A stretch of 33,682 nucleotides of DNA, taken from assembly GCA_002368795.1 (NCBI GenBank), contig DFFG01000064.1, forward strand, positions 14,154 through 47,835. The letters are read 5' to 3'. This DNA is from Eubacterium sp. UBA3782 (GTDB lineage: Bacteria; Bacillota; Clostridia; Lachnospirales; Lachnospiraceae). The stretch's first letter is position 1. Every line of letters starts with the position of its first letter. A program made the position numbers and the translations under genes. Positions 1 to 8,073 of the stretch are shown one piece after another. The notes under the pieces were generated by a model, which worked only from the letters and a program-made list of their open reading frames with translations, ran no database searches and had not been told where the DNA came from.

Positions 1-22
1 CACCCCTGAGCCACTCGCGCAT
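1..22 (-). CDS. Partial 5' end of a probable XRE/HTH-type regulator
   Basis: Reading leftward from the ATG at 22, the first codons give MREWLRG, after which the window ends. That start resembles the opening of many small Firmicutes Cro/C1-type regulators (MREWLKxLRE...), but seven residues cannot prove a family. A strong promoter (62-90) and a dyad (23-60) lie directly upstream, which fits an autoregulated repressor. A GAGGAG sequence lies in the loop of the dyad, 17 nt before this ATG, which is longer than usual. Another ATG at 27 gives MICASGSGV, with better spacing but a less convincing peptide. Confidence 0.4.
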
Positions 23-60
23 ATCATTGTCGGTTTTGTCTCCTCAAAACTGACAATGAT
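23..60. promoter_or_regulatory. 16-bp-arm dyad at the transcription start: operator or leader hairpin
   Basis: The arms ATCATTGTC-G-GTTTTG (23-38) and CAAAAC-T-GACAATGAT (45-60) pair throughout, with one G-T step, around the 6-nt loop TCTCCT. On the minus strand the loop reads AGGAGA, a Shine-Dalgarno sequence. The predicted start of the transcript from the promoter at 62-90 falls inside the distal arm. The element could therefore be a DNA operator, an RNA hairpin presenting the ribosome site, or both. Confidence 0.6.
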
Positions 61-61
61 G

Positions 62-90
62 AATATACCCTATTCTCTGATCTTTGTCAA
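62..90 (-). promoter_or_regulatory. Sigma-A promoter for the leftward HTH gene
   Basis: On the minus strand TTGACA (90-85) is separated by exactly 17 nt from TATATT (67-62). The -35 hexamer is perfect and the -10 is one mismatch from consensus. Transcription would start near 55, inside the dyad at 23-60. The 90-188 stretch upstream is A/T-rich and holds no gene. Confidence 0.75.
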
Positions 91-188
91 CGGTTATCTT
101 CAAATTTTTTTATTTTTTTGTTTTATGAATTTCTGCCCTGTTTTTTCTCCGCCGTACTGCCCTGCGGCTTCCGTCCCTTTCCGCCTGT

Positions 189-959
189 CTATGACTTCAT
201 GATCGCGCTGAGGACATACTGGTTATTCGGGAAGTTTTTGTGAGAGATATTCTCCAGCCGGATCAGATCGACATCCAGCCAGTACTCTTCGGCTGCGATC
301 ATGATATGGGCAAACATAATACCAAAGTTGACCTCTTCCCAATGGTACCTGCCCAGCTGATCGGTCCGGTGTTTCTTGGTAAAAATGTGGATCCTGTCAT
401 CATAGACCACAAAACGCCATGGCTGGGAATTCATGCTGGAAGGTGCCAGCCTGGCTGCCTGCAGCAGCTGCTTCATCCACTGTCTTGGCACTTCCTTGTA
501 CACACAGAGCTCCTCCAGCGGCAGACGCTTTGCCTCGGTCCGCTTGCGGATATGGCTCTCTTTTGTGATGCCGAAGGCCAGTATGCCGGTTAGCTCCAGT
601 TCTCCCTTTGTCCGCAGATTCTTGCGTACATTTGTATTCCCGACAAAGCAGGTCCCAAATCCCTCACTGCACAGGAAAAGTGCGGTCTGCTCCATCAAAA
701 ATCCCATATTCATCTGGTAGCGGGGCGCCTTCTCCGAATAGAATACAATGTAATAGGGAGCTTTTACCGCCTGCAGCCGGGAGAGCCCGATGGGATACAG
801 CTGGCCATTTACGATCGTGATATCGGTTTCGATGTCTCCGAACAGGTTCGGCAGCTCTCGAAATCTGCGGCGAATGGCATCCAGCTTTTCCTCGCTGACC
901 ACCTCAGCGGTATAGCTTCTGACGGACCTCCGCACCGAAATTGCTTCATATAAATTCAT
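189..959 (-). CDS. Nitroreductase family protein (FMN-dependent)
   Basis: A 256-residue protein that opens with MNLYEAISVRRSVRSYT, the usual nitroreductase start in which the Arg-Arg/Ser region contacts FMN. Near residue 172 it has APSSMNSQPWRF, another FMN-site signature of the fold. The length and the second-half layout match the 'putative TM nitroreductase' subgroup of Clostridia, soluble flavoproteins that reduce nitro or quinone-like compounds with NAD(P)H; the substrate cannot be told from sequence. It starts 29 bp after the rlmD-like gene on the same strand and is probably co-transcribed with it. The ribosome site is weak (GGAG, 13 nt from ATG). No T-run terminator is obvious after the stop. 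Confidence 0.85.
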   Translation of the reverse strand: MNLYEAISVRRSVRSYTAEVVSEEKLDAIRRRFRELPNLFGDIETDITIVNGQLYPIGLSRLQAVKAPYYIVFYSEKAPRYQMNMGFLMEQTALFLCSEGFGTCFVGNTNVRKNLRTKGELELTGILAFGITKESHIRKRTEAKRLPLEELCVYKEVPRQWMKQLLQAARLAPSSMNSQPWRFVVYDDRIHIFTKKHRTDQLGRYHWEEVNFGIMFAHIMIAAEEYWLDVDLIRLENISHKNFPNNQYVLSAIMKS

Positions 960-988
960 CTGTTATTTATGCTCCATATCAGCGGTCA

Positions 989-2131
989 TTATTTTCTTGT
1001 CAGCAGCGCAGCAACTTCGATCTCCTTCGTCCACGGGAACATATCCACCGGCCAGGCCTCCTTTGCCTGATAATGCAGGCCGCGGAACACCTTCATATCC
1101 CGTGCCATCGTCACCGGATTGCAGGATATATAGACGATCCTCTCAGGTCCCATCGAAGCAGCAGCCCGGATAAATGCCTCCGTGCTTCCGCTCCGCGGCG
1201 GATCCATGAACAGTACATCCATCTTCTCTCCGCGCGCAGCCATATCCACCAGGAATTCCGTTGCATCGCGGCAGAAAAAGCGGATGTTGCCGATCCTGTT
1301 CAATCTGGCGTTTGCCGCGGCATCTCTGACTGCCTCGGGATTCAGCTCCACACCCACAACGCGCTCTGCCTTGTCCGATGCCGTGATCCCTATCGTACCG
1401 ATCCCGCAGTAGGCATCCAGAACTGTCTCCTTTCCGGAAAGTCCGGCCAGCTCCAGCGCCTTGCCATACAGCACCTCGGTCTGAAGTGAATTGACCTGAT
1501 AAAAGGACTGGGGAGACAGCCGAAACCGCTTCCCGCAGAGGACATCCTCGATAAAACCTTTGCCGTAAAGGACAATGTTTCTGTCTCCGAGGACCATGCT
1601 GGTCTGCCGGCTGTTGACATTGAGCACGATGGAGGTGATCTCAGGATGTGCCTTCCGAAGTGCCTTGACAAAATTGTTTTTTGAAGGAAATACGGGATCA
1701 GCCACGACCAGGATCACCAGGATCTGACCAGTCGCGTGGGCTTTCCGGATCATGACGTGCCTAAGCAGGCCATAGCCGGTATCCTCATCATAGACCCGGA
1801 TGCGAAAGGAAGGGATCAGTGACCGGATCGTGCCGATGATGGCATCTGCATCCTGGTCCTCGATCAGACAGGATTCCACCGGCAGCACACGGTGTGTGCC
1901 CGCCTCATAGATCCCGGAAACGATGCGTCCGTCTCTTCTTCTCTGAAAAGCAGCGCTGACCTTGTTCCTATAATGCCAGGGATCGTCCATCCCAAGGATC
2001 GGGCGGACCTTGCATAATCCGGACAGGATCTGCTCCACCTCTTTTTCCTTTTTCTTTTTCTGTGCGGCATATTCCATATTTAAATAGGAACATCCGCCGC
2101 ATGATCCGACTATTTTACACGCTGCTTCCAT
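989..2131 (-). CDS. rlmD: 23S rRNA (uracil-5-)-methyltransferase, RlmD/RumA type
   Basis: A 380-residue SAM-dependent RNA m5U methyltransferase. The N-terminus has C5, C11 and C14 (Cx5CxxC), and a fourth Cys lies in VESC further on, matching the 4Fe-4S ligand pattern of RlmD. The C-terminal Rossmann domain shows DAYCGIGTIG (SAM binding), DPPRSG and YISCNPVT, whose Cys is the nucleophile. There is no N-terminal TRAM domain, so it belongs to the shorter Firmicutes form; which uridine it modifies (U1939 or another) is uncertain. I chose the ATG at 2131 over an in-frame ATG at 2152 because AAGGAAG sits 7 nt before the former. It is divergent from the MBOAT operon and heads a two-gene unit with the nitroreductase. 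Confidence 0.87.
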   Translation of the reverse strand: MEAACKIVGSCGGCSYLNMEYAAQKKKKEKEVEQILSGLCKVRPILGMDDPWHYRNKVSAAFQRRRDGRIVSGIYEAGTHRVLPVESCLIEDQDADAIIGTIRSLIPSFRIRVYDEDTGYGLLRHVMIRKAHATGQILVILVVADPVFPSKNNFVKALRKAHPEITSIVLNVNSRQTSMVLGDRNIVLYGKGFIEDVLCGKRFRLSPQSFYQVNSLQTEVLYGKALELAGLSGKETVLDAYCGIGTIGITASDKAERVVGVELNPEAVRDAAANARLNRIGNIRFFCRDATEFLVDMAARGEKMDVLFMDPPRSGSTEAFIRAAASMGPERIVYISCNPVTMARDMKVFRGLHYQAKEAWPVDMFPWTKEIEVAALLTRK

Positions 2132-2143
2132 CGTATTTCTTCC

Positions 2144-2172
2144 TTGACACATTTCATCTCTTGAATTAACAT
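2144..2172 (+). promoter_or_regulatory. Promoter of the MBOAT-DHHW operon
   Basis: TTGACA at 2144-2149 and TAACAT at 2167-2172 are separated by 17 nt. Initiation would fall near 2179, 29 nt before the ATG at 2208. The -35 element overlaps the leader of the divergent rlmD-like gene, so the two promoters may interfere. A weaker minus-strand pair (TCGACA, 18 nt, TATGTT) is possible for rlmD. Confidence 0.65.
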
Positions 2173-2207
2173 AACACTGAAAGAGGGGTTATGTCGAGGG
2201 GAATATT

Positions 2208-3713
2208 ATGACTTTTTCCAGCTTAATTTTTGTACTTCTTTTCTTCCCAGTATTCCTGACAATCTATTTTCTTGTGCCCGGGCAGTCTCGCAAAAATGCG
2301 GTTCTGCTTTTATTTTCGCTGGTTTTCTACGCCTTCGGTGGTATCGGTGCACTGTTTCTTCTTATTACAGAGACGTTCCTTGCCTGGTGTACCGGACTCT
2401 TCCTGGACAGGCTCGATGAGAATGATCCTGAGCGGAAACGGCTTCTTGTTCTGAACACAGGCCTGTTCCTGTTCGTTCTGGCCATCTTCAAGTATCTTGG
2501 CTTTTTCACCCGCATCGTCAACCGCATCGCCGGCCTCAGGCTTCCTATACTCAACATCGTCCTGCCGCTGGGAATCTCCTTCTTTACCTTCAAGCTGATC
2601 TCCTATGTTGCCGATGTGTATCTCCGGCGCTGCCGGGCAGAGCGGAATTTCTGGCTGCTGCTGATCTATACCTGCCAGTTCCACCACGTGCTGCAGGGGC
2701 CCATCGTCCGCTATGCCGACACAAAGAGTGAGCTGCGTGTCCGGCAGTTCCGTCTGGCCGACCTCTCCCAGGGCACGCTCCGCTTCTGCTTTGGTCTGGC
2801 CAAAAAGGCGATCCTGGCTGACCAGTGCGGCAGACTTGCGGATACCCTGTATCCGGCAGCCGGCGGGATCGGCGATATTTCCACCTGTGGGATCTGGCTG
2901 GGTTCTCTTCTCTTCAGCCTGCAGATCTATCTGGACTTCTCCGCCTATTCGGATATGGCTCTCGGCCTTGGCCAGATGATCGGCTTTCATTTTAAAGAGA
3001 ATTTCAATTATCCCTATATTGCTTCGTCCATCCGGGATTTCTGGAGACGCTGGCATATCTCCCTGAGCATGTTTTTCCGGGACTATGTCTATATTCCCAT
3101 GGGCGGAAACCGCGTGGGCTTCCTGCGGCAGATCCTGAACCTTCTGACCGTCTGGCTGCTTACCGGTCTCTGGCATGGCAGCAACTGGAATTACATCCTC
3201 TGGGGTCTCTACTATTTTATTCTGATCGTCATCGAAAATATCATCGCCAAGCTCATCCACCCGGTGCAGGAAGTCCAGGCTGACAGCCAGCCTGAAAGCC
3301 AGTCTGCGAGCCAGCCTGGCAATCGTGCCCTGCAGATCCTGAAACGTGTTCTGCTGCACATATATACACTGCTTGCCGTCAACTTTGGCTGGCTGCTCTT
3401 CCGCTTTGAGGATTTCTCTGAGCTGAAACTGGCCGCCGCCGGATATTTTGGCCATTCGCCCGCCGGCTTCTATTCCAGAACGCTGAGCCTTACCGTCACC
3501 AACAACATCATCCTGATCCTGGTGGCAGTGCTTGTCTGTACCCCGCTGTATCCGGTCCTGTACCGGAAGGCCGAGGTCGTTCTTCAGGAAAAGCGCGTAT
3601 CCAAGGCCGTTCTGTACGGAGCACAGCTCCTGCTTGCTGCCGTGCTTCTGGTCCTCGCCATCTGCGCAATGGCCGGCAACACCTACTCACCGTTCCTGTA
3701 TAATGAATTCTGA
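2208..3713 (+). CDS. MBOAT family membrane O-acyltransferase (AlgI-like)
   Basis: A 501-residue polytopic membrane protein that starts directly in a hydrophobic helix (SSLIFVLLFFPVFLTIYFLVP). It carries the MBOAT signatures FWRRWHISLSMFFRDYVYIPMGG (residues about 281-303) and LWHGSNWNYILWG, which holds the catalytic His. These enzymes move acyl groups, usually acetyl, across the membrane onto exported polymers. A short Q/S/A-rich insert (DSQPESQSASQPGN) lies in a loop near residue 365. The ATG has GAGGGG 6-8 nt upstream. The gene ends 13 bp before the DHHW partner, so the two form an operon like AlgI/AlgJ or PatA/PatB. The polymer is unknown, since no polysaccharide genes are visible nearby. 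Confidence 0.93.
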   Translation: MTFSSLIFVLLFFPVFLTIYFLVPGQSRKNAVLLLFSLVFYAFGGIGALFLLITETFLAWCTGLFLDRLDENDPERKRLLVLNTGLFLFVLAIFKYLGFFTRIVNRIAGLRLPILNIVLPLGISFFTFKLISYVADVYLRRCRAERNFWLLLIYTCQFHHVLQGPIVRYADTKSELRVRQFRLADLSQGTLRFCFGLAKKAILADQCGRLADTLYPAAGGIGDISTCGIWLGSLLFSLQIYLDFSAYSDMALGLGQMIGFHFKENFNYPYIASSIRDFWRRWHISLSMFFRDYVYIPMGGNRVGFLRQILNLLTVWLLTGLWHGSNWNYILWGLYYFILIVIENIIAKLIHPVQEVQADSQPESQSASQPGNRALQILKRVLLHIYTLLAVNFGWLLFRFEDFSELKLAAAGYFGHSPAGFYSRTLSLTVTNNIILILVAVLVCTPLYPVLYRKAEVVLQEKRVSKAVLYGAQLLLAAVLLVLAICAMAGNTYSPFLYNEF

Positions 3714-3726
3714 TCGAGGAAGATAG

Positions 3727-5256
3727 ATGTCTGATACGAATCTTCAGGAATATCTCGAAAAAAACATCACTGTACATAACCTGTGGCGGAAGATCTTTCT
3801 CGGCCTGATCGGTGTCCTGATCCTGGTTCTTTCCGTCATCGGCCTGATCATGCCGCTTCGTCCGACCTACTCCGACCAGGAAAAGCGCACGCTCGCCACA
3901 TTTCCCGATCCTACCCTGGACGGGGTCCTGGAGGGAGAATGGTTCTCGGATATCGTCGTATGGTATTCGGATACCTACCCGCTGAGAGAACGAATGATCC
4001 AGATCAATTCATCCGTGGAGGAGCTGTTTGGCTTCCGCACGACGGCGATCTACGGTACGGTACCCGCCACCCAGGCAGACGCCATTCCCGATGTGACAGA
4101 GGGCAATGTTGCCCCGCTGATCACCTCGACGCCAACTCCGTCCGGATCTGTATCCGGATCTCCGGAAATGGTCGGCACATCTGCCGAGCTCCCGGAAACA
4201 TCCGGAGAAAGCGTGGCAGCTGTATCCTCCTCTTCCACCGGCGAGACCGCTGCTGCGGATAAGCCCGAAGAAGAAAAAGCGGACGTTCCCGCAGAGGAAG
4301 CGCCGGCCGAACAGGAGCCTGCGGAGGAGAACCTTCCCGATGGCACCATCCATGACCTGCCGGAGATGATCGGTACCGTCTATATTACGGGAAACCGCGG
4401 CTTTGATATCTACTATTTCAGTCAGGACAACGCCGATGCCTACGCATCCATGCTGAACACGGTGCGTGCCCGTCTGAATCCGAATATCAACGTGTATGAT
4501 ATGATCATTCCCACCAGCTTCGGTGTTTGTCTGGACCAGAATGTGCAGGAATCCCTGGGCGGCTCCTATCAGGGCGACGCCATCGCCTACATGTACAGCC
4601 GCATCAGCGATGAAGTGAAAAAAGTACCGGTCTTTGACGAGCTCGTCAGGCACAACTCGGAATACATTTATTACCAGACCGATCATCACTGGAGCGCGCT
4701 GGGCGCCTACTATGCATACCGGCAGTTCTGTCAGGTCAAGGGCGTTACACCCCATGAGCTCAGCGAGTTCCAGGAAATGCAGTTCCCGGGCTTCCTGGGC
4801 ACCTACTACAGCTACAGCAACCAGGCACAGGCTCTGGCGGACAATCCGGACACCGTCCATGCATGGATCCCGATGGGAACCAACACCATGACCTACACGG
4901 ACGTAAACGGCAATACGGTGGAATATCCCATCGTTGCAGATGCAACCGAATTCCACAGCGCAAACAAGTACCTCTCCTTCATCGCCGGCGACCAGCCCTA
5001 TGAACGGATCGAGAATCCTGCCGTAACAGACGGAAGCTCCGCTGTCGTGATCAAGGAATCCTTTGGAAATGCACTGGTTCCGTTCCTGGTCGATCATTAC
5101 CAGTACATCCACGTGATCGATTACCGCTACTATTACGGTGACCTCACACAGTTCTGCATCGACCACAACATCAACGACGTCATCTTTGCCAACAACACTG
5201 AGGCCGTCGGCGTGGAGCGGGCAAACATCATGCTGAGCCTGTTCCCGGAGCATTAA
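3727..5256 (+). CDS. DHHW/AlgJ-like SGNH-fold acylation partner, membrane-anchored
   Basis: A 509-residue protein with a short cytoplasmic start, one transmembrane helix (about residues 20-40, IFLGLIGVLILVLSVIGLIMP) and an extracellular region. Near residue 318 it has DHHWSALGAY, the Asp/His part of the DHHW (AlgX/AlgJ) catalytic site; a matching Ser is likely in VIKESFGNALVP near residue 445. In such pairs the MBOAT protein brings acetyl groups through the membrane and this enzyme transfers them to the polymer. A Pro/Ser/Glu/Ala-rich stretch of about 75 residues (roughly 135-210) interrupts the domain and is probably a flexible insert exposed outside. It follows the MBOAT gene by 13 bp and is the last gene before a terminator. 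Confidence 0.88.
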   Translation: MSDTNLQEYLEKNITVHNLWRKIFLGLIGVLILVLSVIGLIMPLRPTYSDQEKRTLATFPDPTLDGVLEGEWFSDIVVWYSDTYPLRERMIQINSSVEELFGFRTTAIYGTVPATQADAIPDVTEGNVAPLITSTPTPSGSVSGSPEMVGTSAELPETSGESVAAVSSSSTGETAAADKPEEEKADVPAEEAPAEQEPAEENLPDGTIHDLPEMIGTVYITGNRGFDIYYFSQDNADAYASMLNTVRARLNPNINVYDMIIPTSFGVCLDQNVQESLGGSYQGDAIAYMYSRISDEVKKVPVFDELVRHNSEYIYYQTDHHWSALGAYYAYRQFCQVKGVTPHELSEFQEMQFPGFLGTYYSYSNQAQALADNPDTVHAWIPMGTNTMTYTDVNGNTVEYPIVADATEFHSANKYLSFIAGDQPYERIENPAVTDGSSAVVIKESFGNALVPFLVDHYQYIHVIDYRYYYGDLTQFCIDHNINDVIFANNTEAVGVERANIMLSLFPEH

Positions 5257-5264
5257 CACAGTAT

Positions 5265-5338
5265 AAAAAACGTGCATACTCTATCTTCAGGAAATACGCA
5301 ATGAACGGTTTCCTTCGGAATGGGTATGCACGTTTTTT
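5265..5338. terminator. Bidirectional terminator between the MBOAT operon and ligA
   Basis: Arms AAAAAACGTGCATAC (5265-5279) and GTATGCACGTTTTTT (5324-5338) match over 15 nt around a 44-nt loop. A-run and T-run flanks make it work in both directions, for the plus-strand DHHW gene and the minus-strand ligA operon. Confidence 0.8.
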
Positions 5339-5395
5339 CATCTGTGTCTTTTCCTGACAGGCAATCCGGACAGCCATACGCTGAAGCGGTACCTT

Positions 5396-7366
5396 CTATG
5401 CCTCCTCTGGCTGCTCTCCTGCCAGCTGCAGAAATGCCTCCTCGGATAGGATCGGTATGCCAAGCTCTCTGGCTTTTTTGTTCTTTGATGAGCCGGAATT
5501 TACATCATTGTTGATCAGGTAATCGGTCTTTGCGCTGACGCTGCCGGTCACTTTGCCGCCCTGCTTTTCGATCAGCGCCTTTAGCTCACCGCGGTTGGCG
5601 AAATGCTCCAGGCTGCCGGTGATCACGAAGGTTTTTCCTTTTAGCCGCTCTTCGCCGCCCTCCTCGTATTCACGATTAAAGGTAAGATATGCTAGAAGGT
5701 CGTCCACCATCCGGCCGTTCTCTTCCTTCTGCCACCAGCGAACATATGCATCGGCGATCACCTCGCCGATTCCGTCTATTCCGCTGAGCTCCTCCTTTGC
5801 GGCATGCCGTACCCTGTCCATGTCTTCCCCGCAGGCCTTTGCGATGAGCTTTGCTGTCGCCACGCCGATATTCGGGATCCCCAGCGCATAGATCAGGCGG
5901 GATACTGTCGTCTGTCTGGCCTTCTGAATGCCGGACCAGAGTTTTTCATAGGACTTTTCACCAAAGCCTTCCAGCGCAACGATGGCATCCCTGTGCGCAT
6001 CCAGACGGAAAAGATCGCCGTAGGAATGGATCAGGCCGTGTGCCATAAATTTTTCCAGTGTAGCCTCTGACATGCCGTCAATGTTCAGCGCGTCACGGCT
6101 GACAAACAGTGTGTAGGATTTCATCGCCTTGGCCGGGCATGCCGGGTTCTCGCAGTACAGCGTCTCCACATCTCCGGTCCGGTGGATCCTTGCCTCGCCG
6201 CCGCAGACCGGACAGCGCTCCGGAACAGGAACCAGACCGCTTCTGGTCAGGTTGTCCGCGATCTGGGGAATGATCATGTTTGCCTTGTAGACCTCGATCT
6301 CATCTCCGATCCCCAGATCCAGTGCACGCATGATGCTGATATTGTGTACGCTGGCTCTGGACACGGTCGTTCCTTCCAGCTCCACCGGTTCAAAGATCGC
6401 GACAGGATTCAGCAGGCCGGTACGGGACGGGCTCCACTCGATCTCCAGGAGGTGCGTCGTGCGTTTCTCATCCGCCCATTTGAAGGCATAGGCATTTCGC
6501 GGAAACTTTGCTGTCGTGCCGAGGGATTCGCCATAAGCGATGTCATCATACAGCGCCACCAGACCGTCCGACGGAAAATCGTTGCGGGTAACCTGATCGG
6601 CAAACCAGGCGACCGTTTCCTCCATATTGCTGGCGGTGACGACCCGGTACTCGACGACCTGGAAGCCCTGCGCAGCCAGCCACTGGAACTGTGCCTCCCG
6701 GGAGTTGGCAAAATCAACACCCTCTGCCCGAACCAGCGAAAAGGCATAAAACCGGACATTTCTGGCTGCCGTTACTGCGTTGCTGAGCTGACGCACCGAG
6801 CCGCTGCAGAGATTTCGCGGGTTCTTGTAGCGCGCCTCCGCATCCTCGATTTCCTCATTGATCCGTTCAAAATCTGAATAGGTGATGATGGCCTCTCCGC
6901 GGAGCACCAGCTCGCCCTTAAAGGGAATGCGAAGCGGCAGATTGACAAAGGTGCGCGCATTGTTTGTCACGACCTCACCGATCACACCGTTTCCCCGGGT
7001 GACAGCCTTTTCCAGCGCACCCTCGCGATAGGTCAGGACGATGGTCAGGCCGTCCATTTTCCAGGAAAGAAGTGTTTTGTTCTGCCCCGCAAAGCTCTTC
7101 AGCTGTTCGATGTCTTTCGTCTTGTCCAGAGAAAGCATCGGCCGCTCATGGCGCTCCTTTGGCAGCTCATCCACGGCTTCATAGCCGACCCTTAAGGTCG
7201 GTGAATTGGCCAGGACTGTACCCGTCTCCTCCTCCAGGCGCACCAGCTCGTCGTACAGCGCGTCATATTCATAGTTGCTCATGATCTCACGGTCTTCCGC
7301 ATAATATGCGCGGGAAGCCCTGTTCAGGAGCTCCACCAGCTCCTTCATCCTGTCATTCTGCATCAT
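5396..7366 (-). CDS. ligA: NAD-dependent DNA ligase
   Basis: A 656-residue LigA that seals nicks in replication and repair using NAD+. Domains in order: an N-terminal Ia region with YYAEDREIMSNYEYD; the adenylation domain with the nucleotide-linked Lys in KMDG (K103); an OB fold; a four-Cys zinc finger CPVCGG...CENPAC at about 384-410; helix-hairpin-helix repeats (LEGFGEKS, IDGIGEVIA); and a BRCT domain from about 576 (GKTFVITGS...). KMDG instead of KLDG is, from memory, normal for Lachnospiraceae-type LigA. The start overlaps the rluF-like stop as ATGA, so translation is coupled; a second Met follows immediately. It is the last gene of a three-gene minus-strand operon ending at the terminator at 5265-5338. 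Confidence 0.97.
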   Translation of the reverse strand: MMQNDRMKELVELLNRASRAYYAEDREIMSNYEYDALYDELVRLEEETGTVLANSPTLRVGYEAVDELPKERHERPMLSLDKTKDIEQLKSFAGQNKTLLSWKMDGLTIVLTYREGALEKAVTRGNGVIGEVVTNNARTFVNLPLRIPFKGELVLRGEAIITYSDFERINEEIEDAEARYKNPRNLCSGSVRQLSNAVTAARNVRFYAFSLVRAEGVDFANSREAQFQWLAAQGFQVVEYRVVTASNMEETVAWFADQVTRNDFPSDGLVALYDDIAYGESLGTTAKFPRNAYAFKWADEKRTTHLLEIEWSPSRTGLLNPVAIFEPVELEGTTVSRASVHNISIMRALDLGIGDEIEVYKANMIIPQIADNLTRSGLVPVPERCPVCGGEARIHRTGDVETLYCENPACPAKAMKSYTLFVSRDALNIDGMSEATLEKFMAHGLIHSYGDLFRLDAHRDAIVALEGFGEKSYEKLWSGIQKARQTTVSRLIYALGIPNIGVATAKLIAKACGEDMDRVRHAAKEELSGIDGIGEVIADAYVRWWQKEENGRMVDDLLAYLTFNREYEEGGEERLKGKTFVITGSLEHFANRGELKALIEKQGGKVTGSVSAKTDYLINNDVNSGSSKNKKARELGIPILSEEAFLQLAGEQPEEA

Positions 7367-8067
7367 CCCTGCTCTCCAACTGTTTTCTTCAGTTCCTCGA
7401 TCTCCGCACGTGTGAGGGGCAGCAGCTCCCCCTTCTTCATATCACCCAGAAGGATATTGACGACCCGGACCCTCTTTAGTGTCCGCACGCCATACCCAAA
7501 GGCCTGGCACATCCGCCGGATCTGCCGGTTCAGCCCCTGGGTCAGGATGATGCGGAAGGAACGGCTGCCCGTCTGTATGACCTGGCAGGGCCGTGTCGTC
7601 ACATCCAGATCCTTCAAGTACACGCCGCCGGCCATGCCTGTCAGGAACTCTTCGGTGATATCCTTGTTGACGGTGACCTCATATTCCTTTTCATGGGCGT
7701 TTCTGGCTGCCATCATTTGCTGTATCAGGTCCCCGTCATCCGTCAGGATCAGCAGTCCCTCCGAATTTTTATCCAGCCTGCCGGCATAGGTGACCCGCTT
7801 CGGATAGTGGAGATAATTTCCCAGATTGTTTTTTTCTCTGGTCTCAAAGGTGCAGACAACGCCCTCCGGCTTGTACAGCTTCAGGTAAGTCCTCTCGGAA
7901 GGAATACTCACCTGACGGCCATTCACTGTGACCACATCCCCCATCTCTGCCTGGGATCCTGGTTCTGCAATTTTTCCGTTTATAGAAACATGACCGGCTT
8001 CTACAAGCCGGTCAGCCTCTCTCCGCGAACACACACCGCATTCGCTGAGATACTTATTAATTCTCAT
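7363..8067 (-). CDS. rluF: 23S rRNA pseudouridine synthase, RsuA/RluF family
   Basis: A 234-residue protein with an N-terminal S4 RNA-binding domain (MRINKYLSECGVCSRREADRL) and a pseudouridine synthase domain with the catalytic Asp in GRLDKNSEGLLILT. The QGLNRQIRRMC and LKRVRVVNI motifs are typical of the RsuA/RluB/E/F group. The resemblance is greatest to E. coli RluF, but the modified position (U2604 in E. coli) is not certain here. It starts 6 bp after the membrane protein gene and overlaps ligA by 4 bp, so all three genes are one operon. Confidence 0.85.
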   Translation of the reverse strand: MRINKYLSECGVCSRREADRLVEAGHVSINGKIAEPGSQAEMGDVVTVNGRQVSIPSERTYLKLYKPEGVVCTFETREKNNLGNYLHYPKRVTYAGRLDKNSEGLLILTDDGDLIQQMMAARNAHEKEYEVTVNKDITEEFLTGMAGGVYLKDLDVTTRPCQVIQTGSRSFRIILTQGLNRQIRRMCQAFGYGVRTLKRVRVVNILLGDMKKGELLPLTRAEIEELKKTVGEQG

Positions 8068-8073
8068 GATTGA

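Noticed and set aside
2310..3455. 381-codon minus-strand ORF
   Set aside because: Lies antisense to the MBOAT gene, whose motifs are unmistakable; its length is a by-product of codon bias.
4009..5277. 422-codon minus-strand ORF rich in Val/Gly/Asp
   Set aside because: Antisense shadow of the DHHW gene, with no family motifs.
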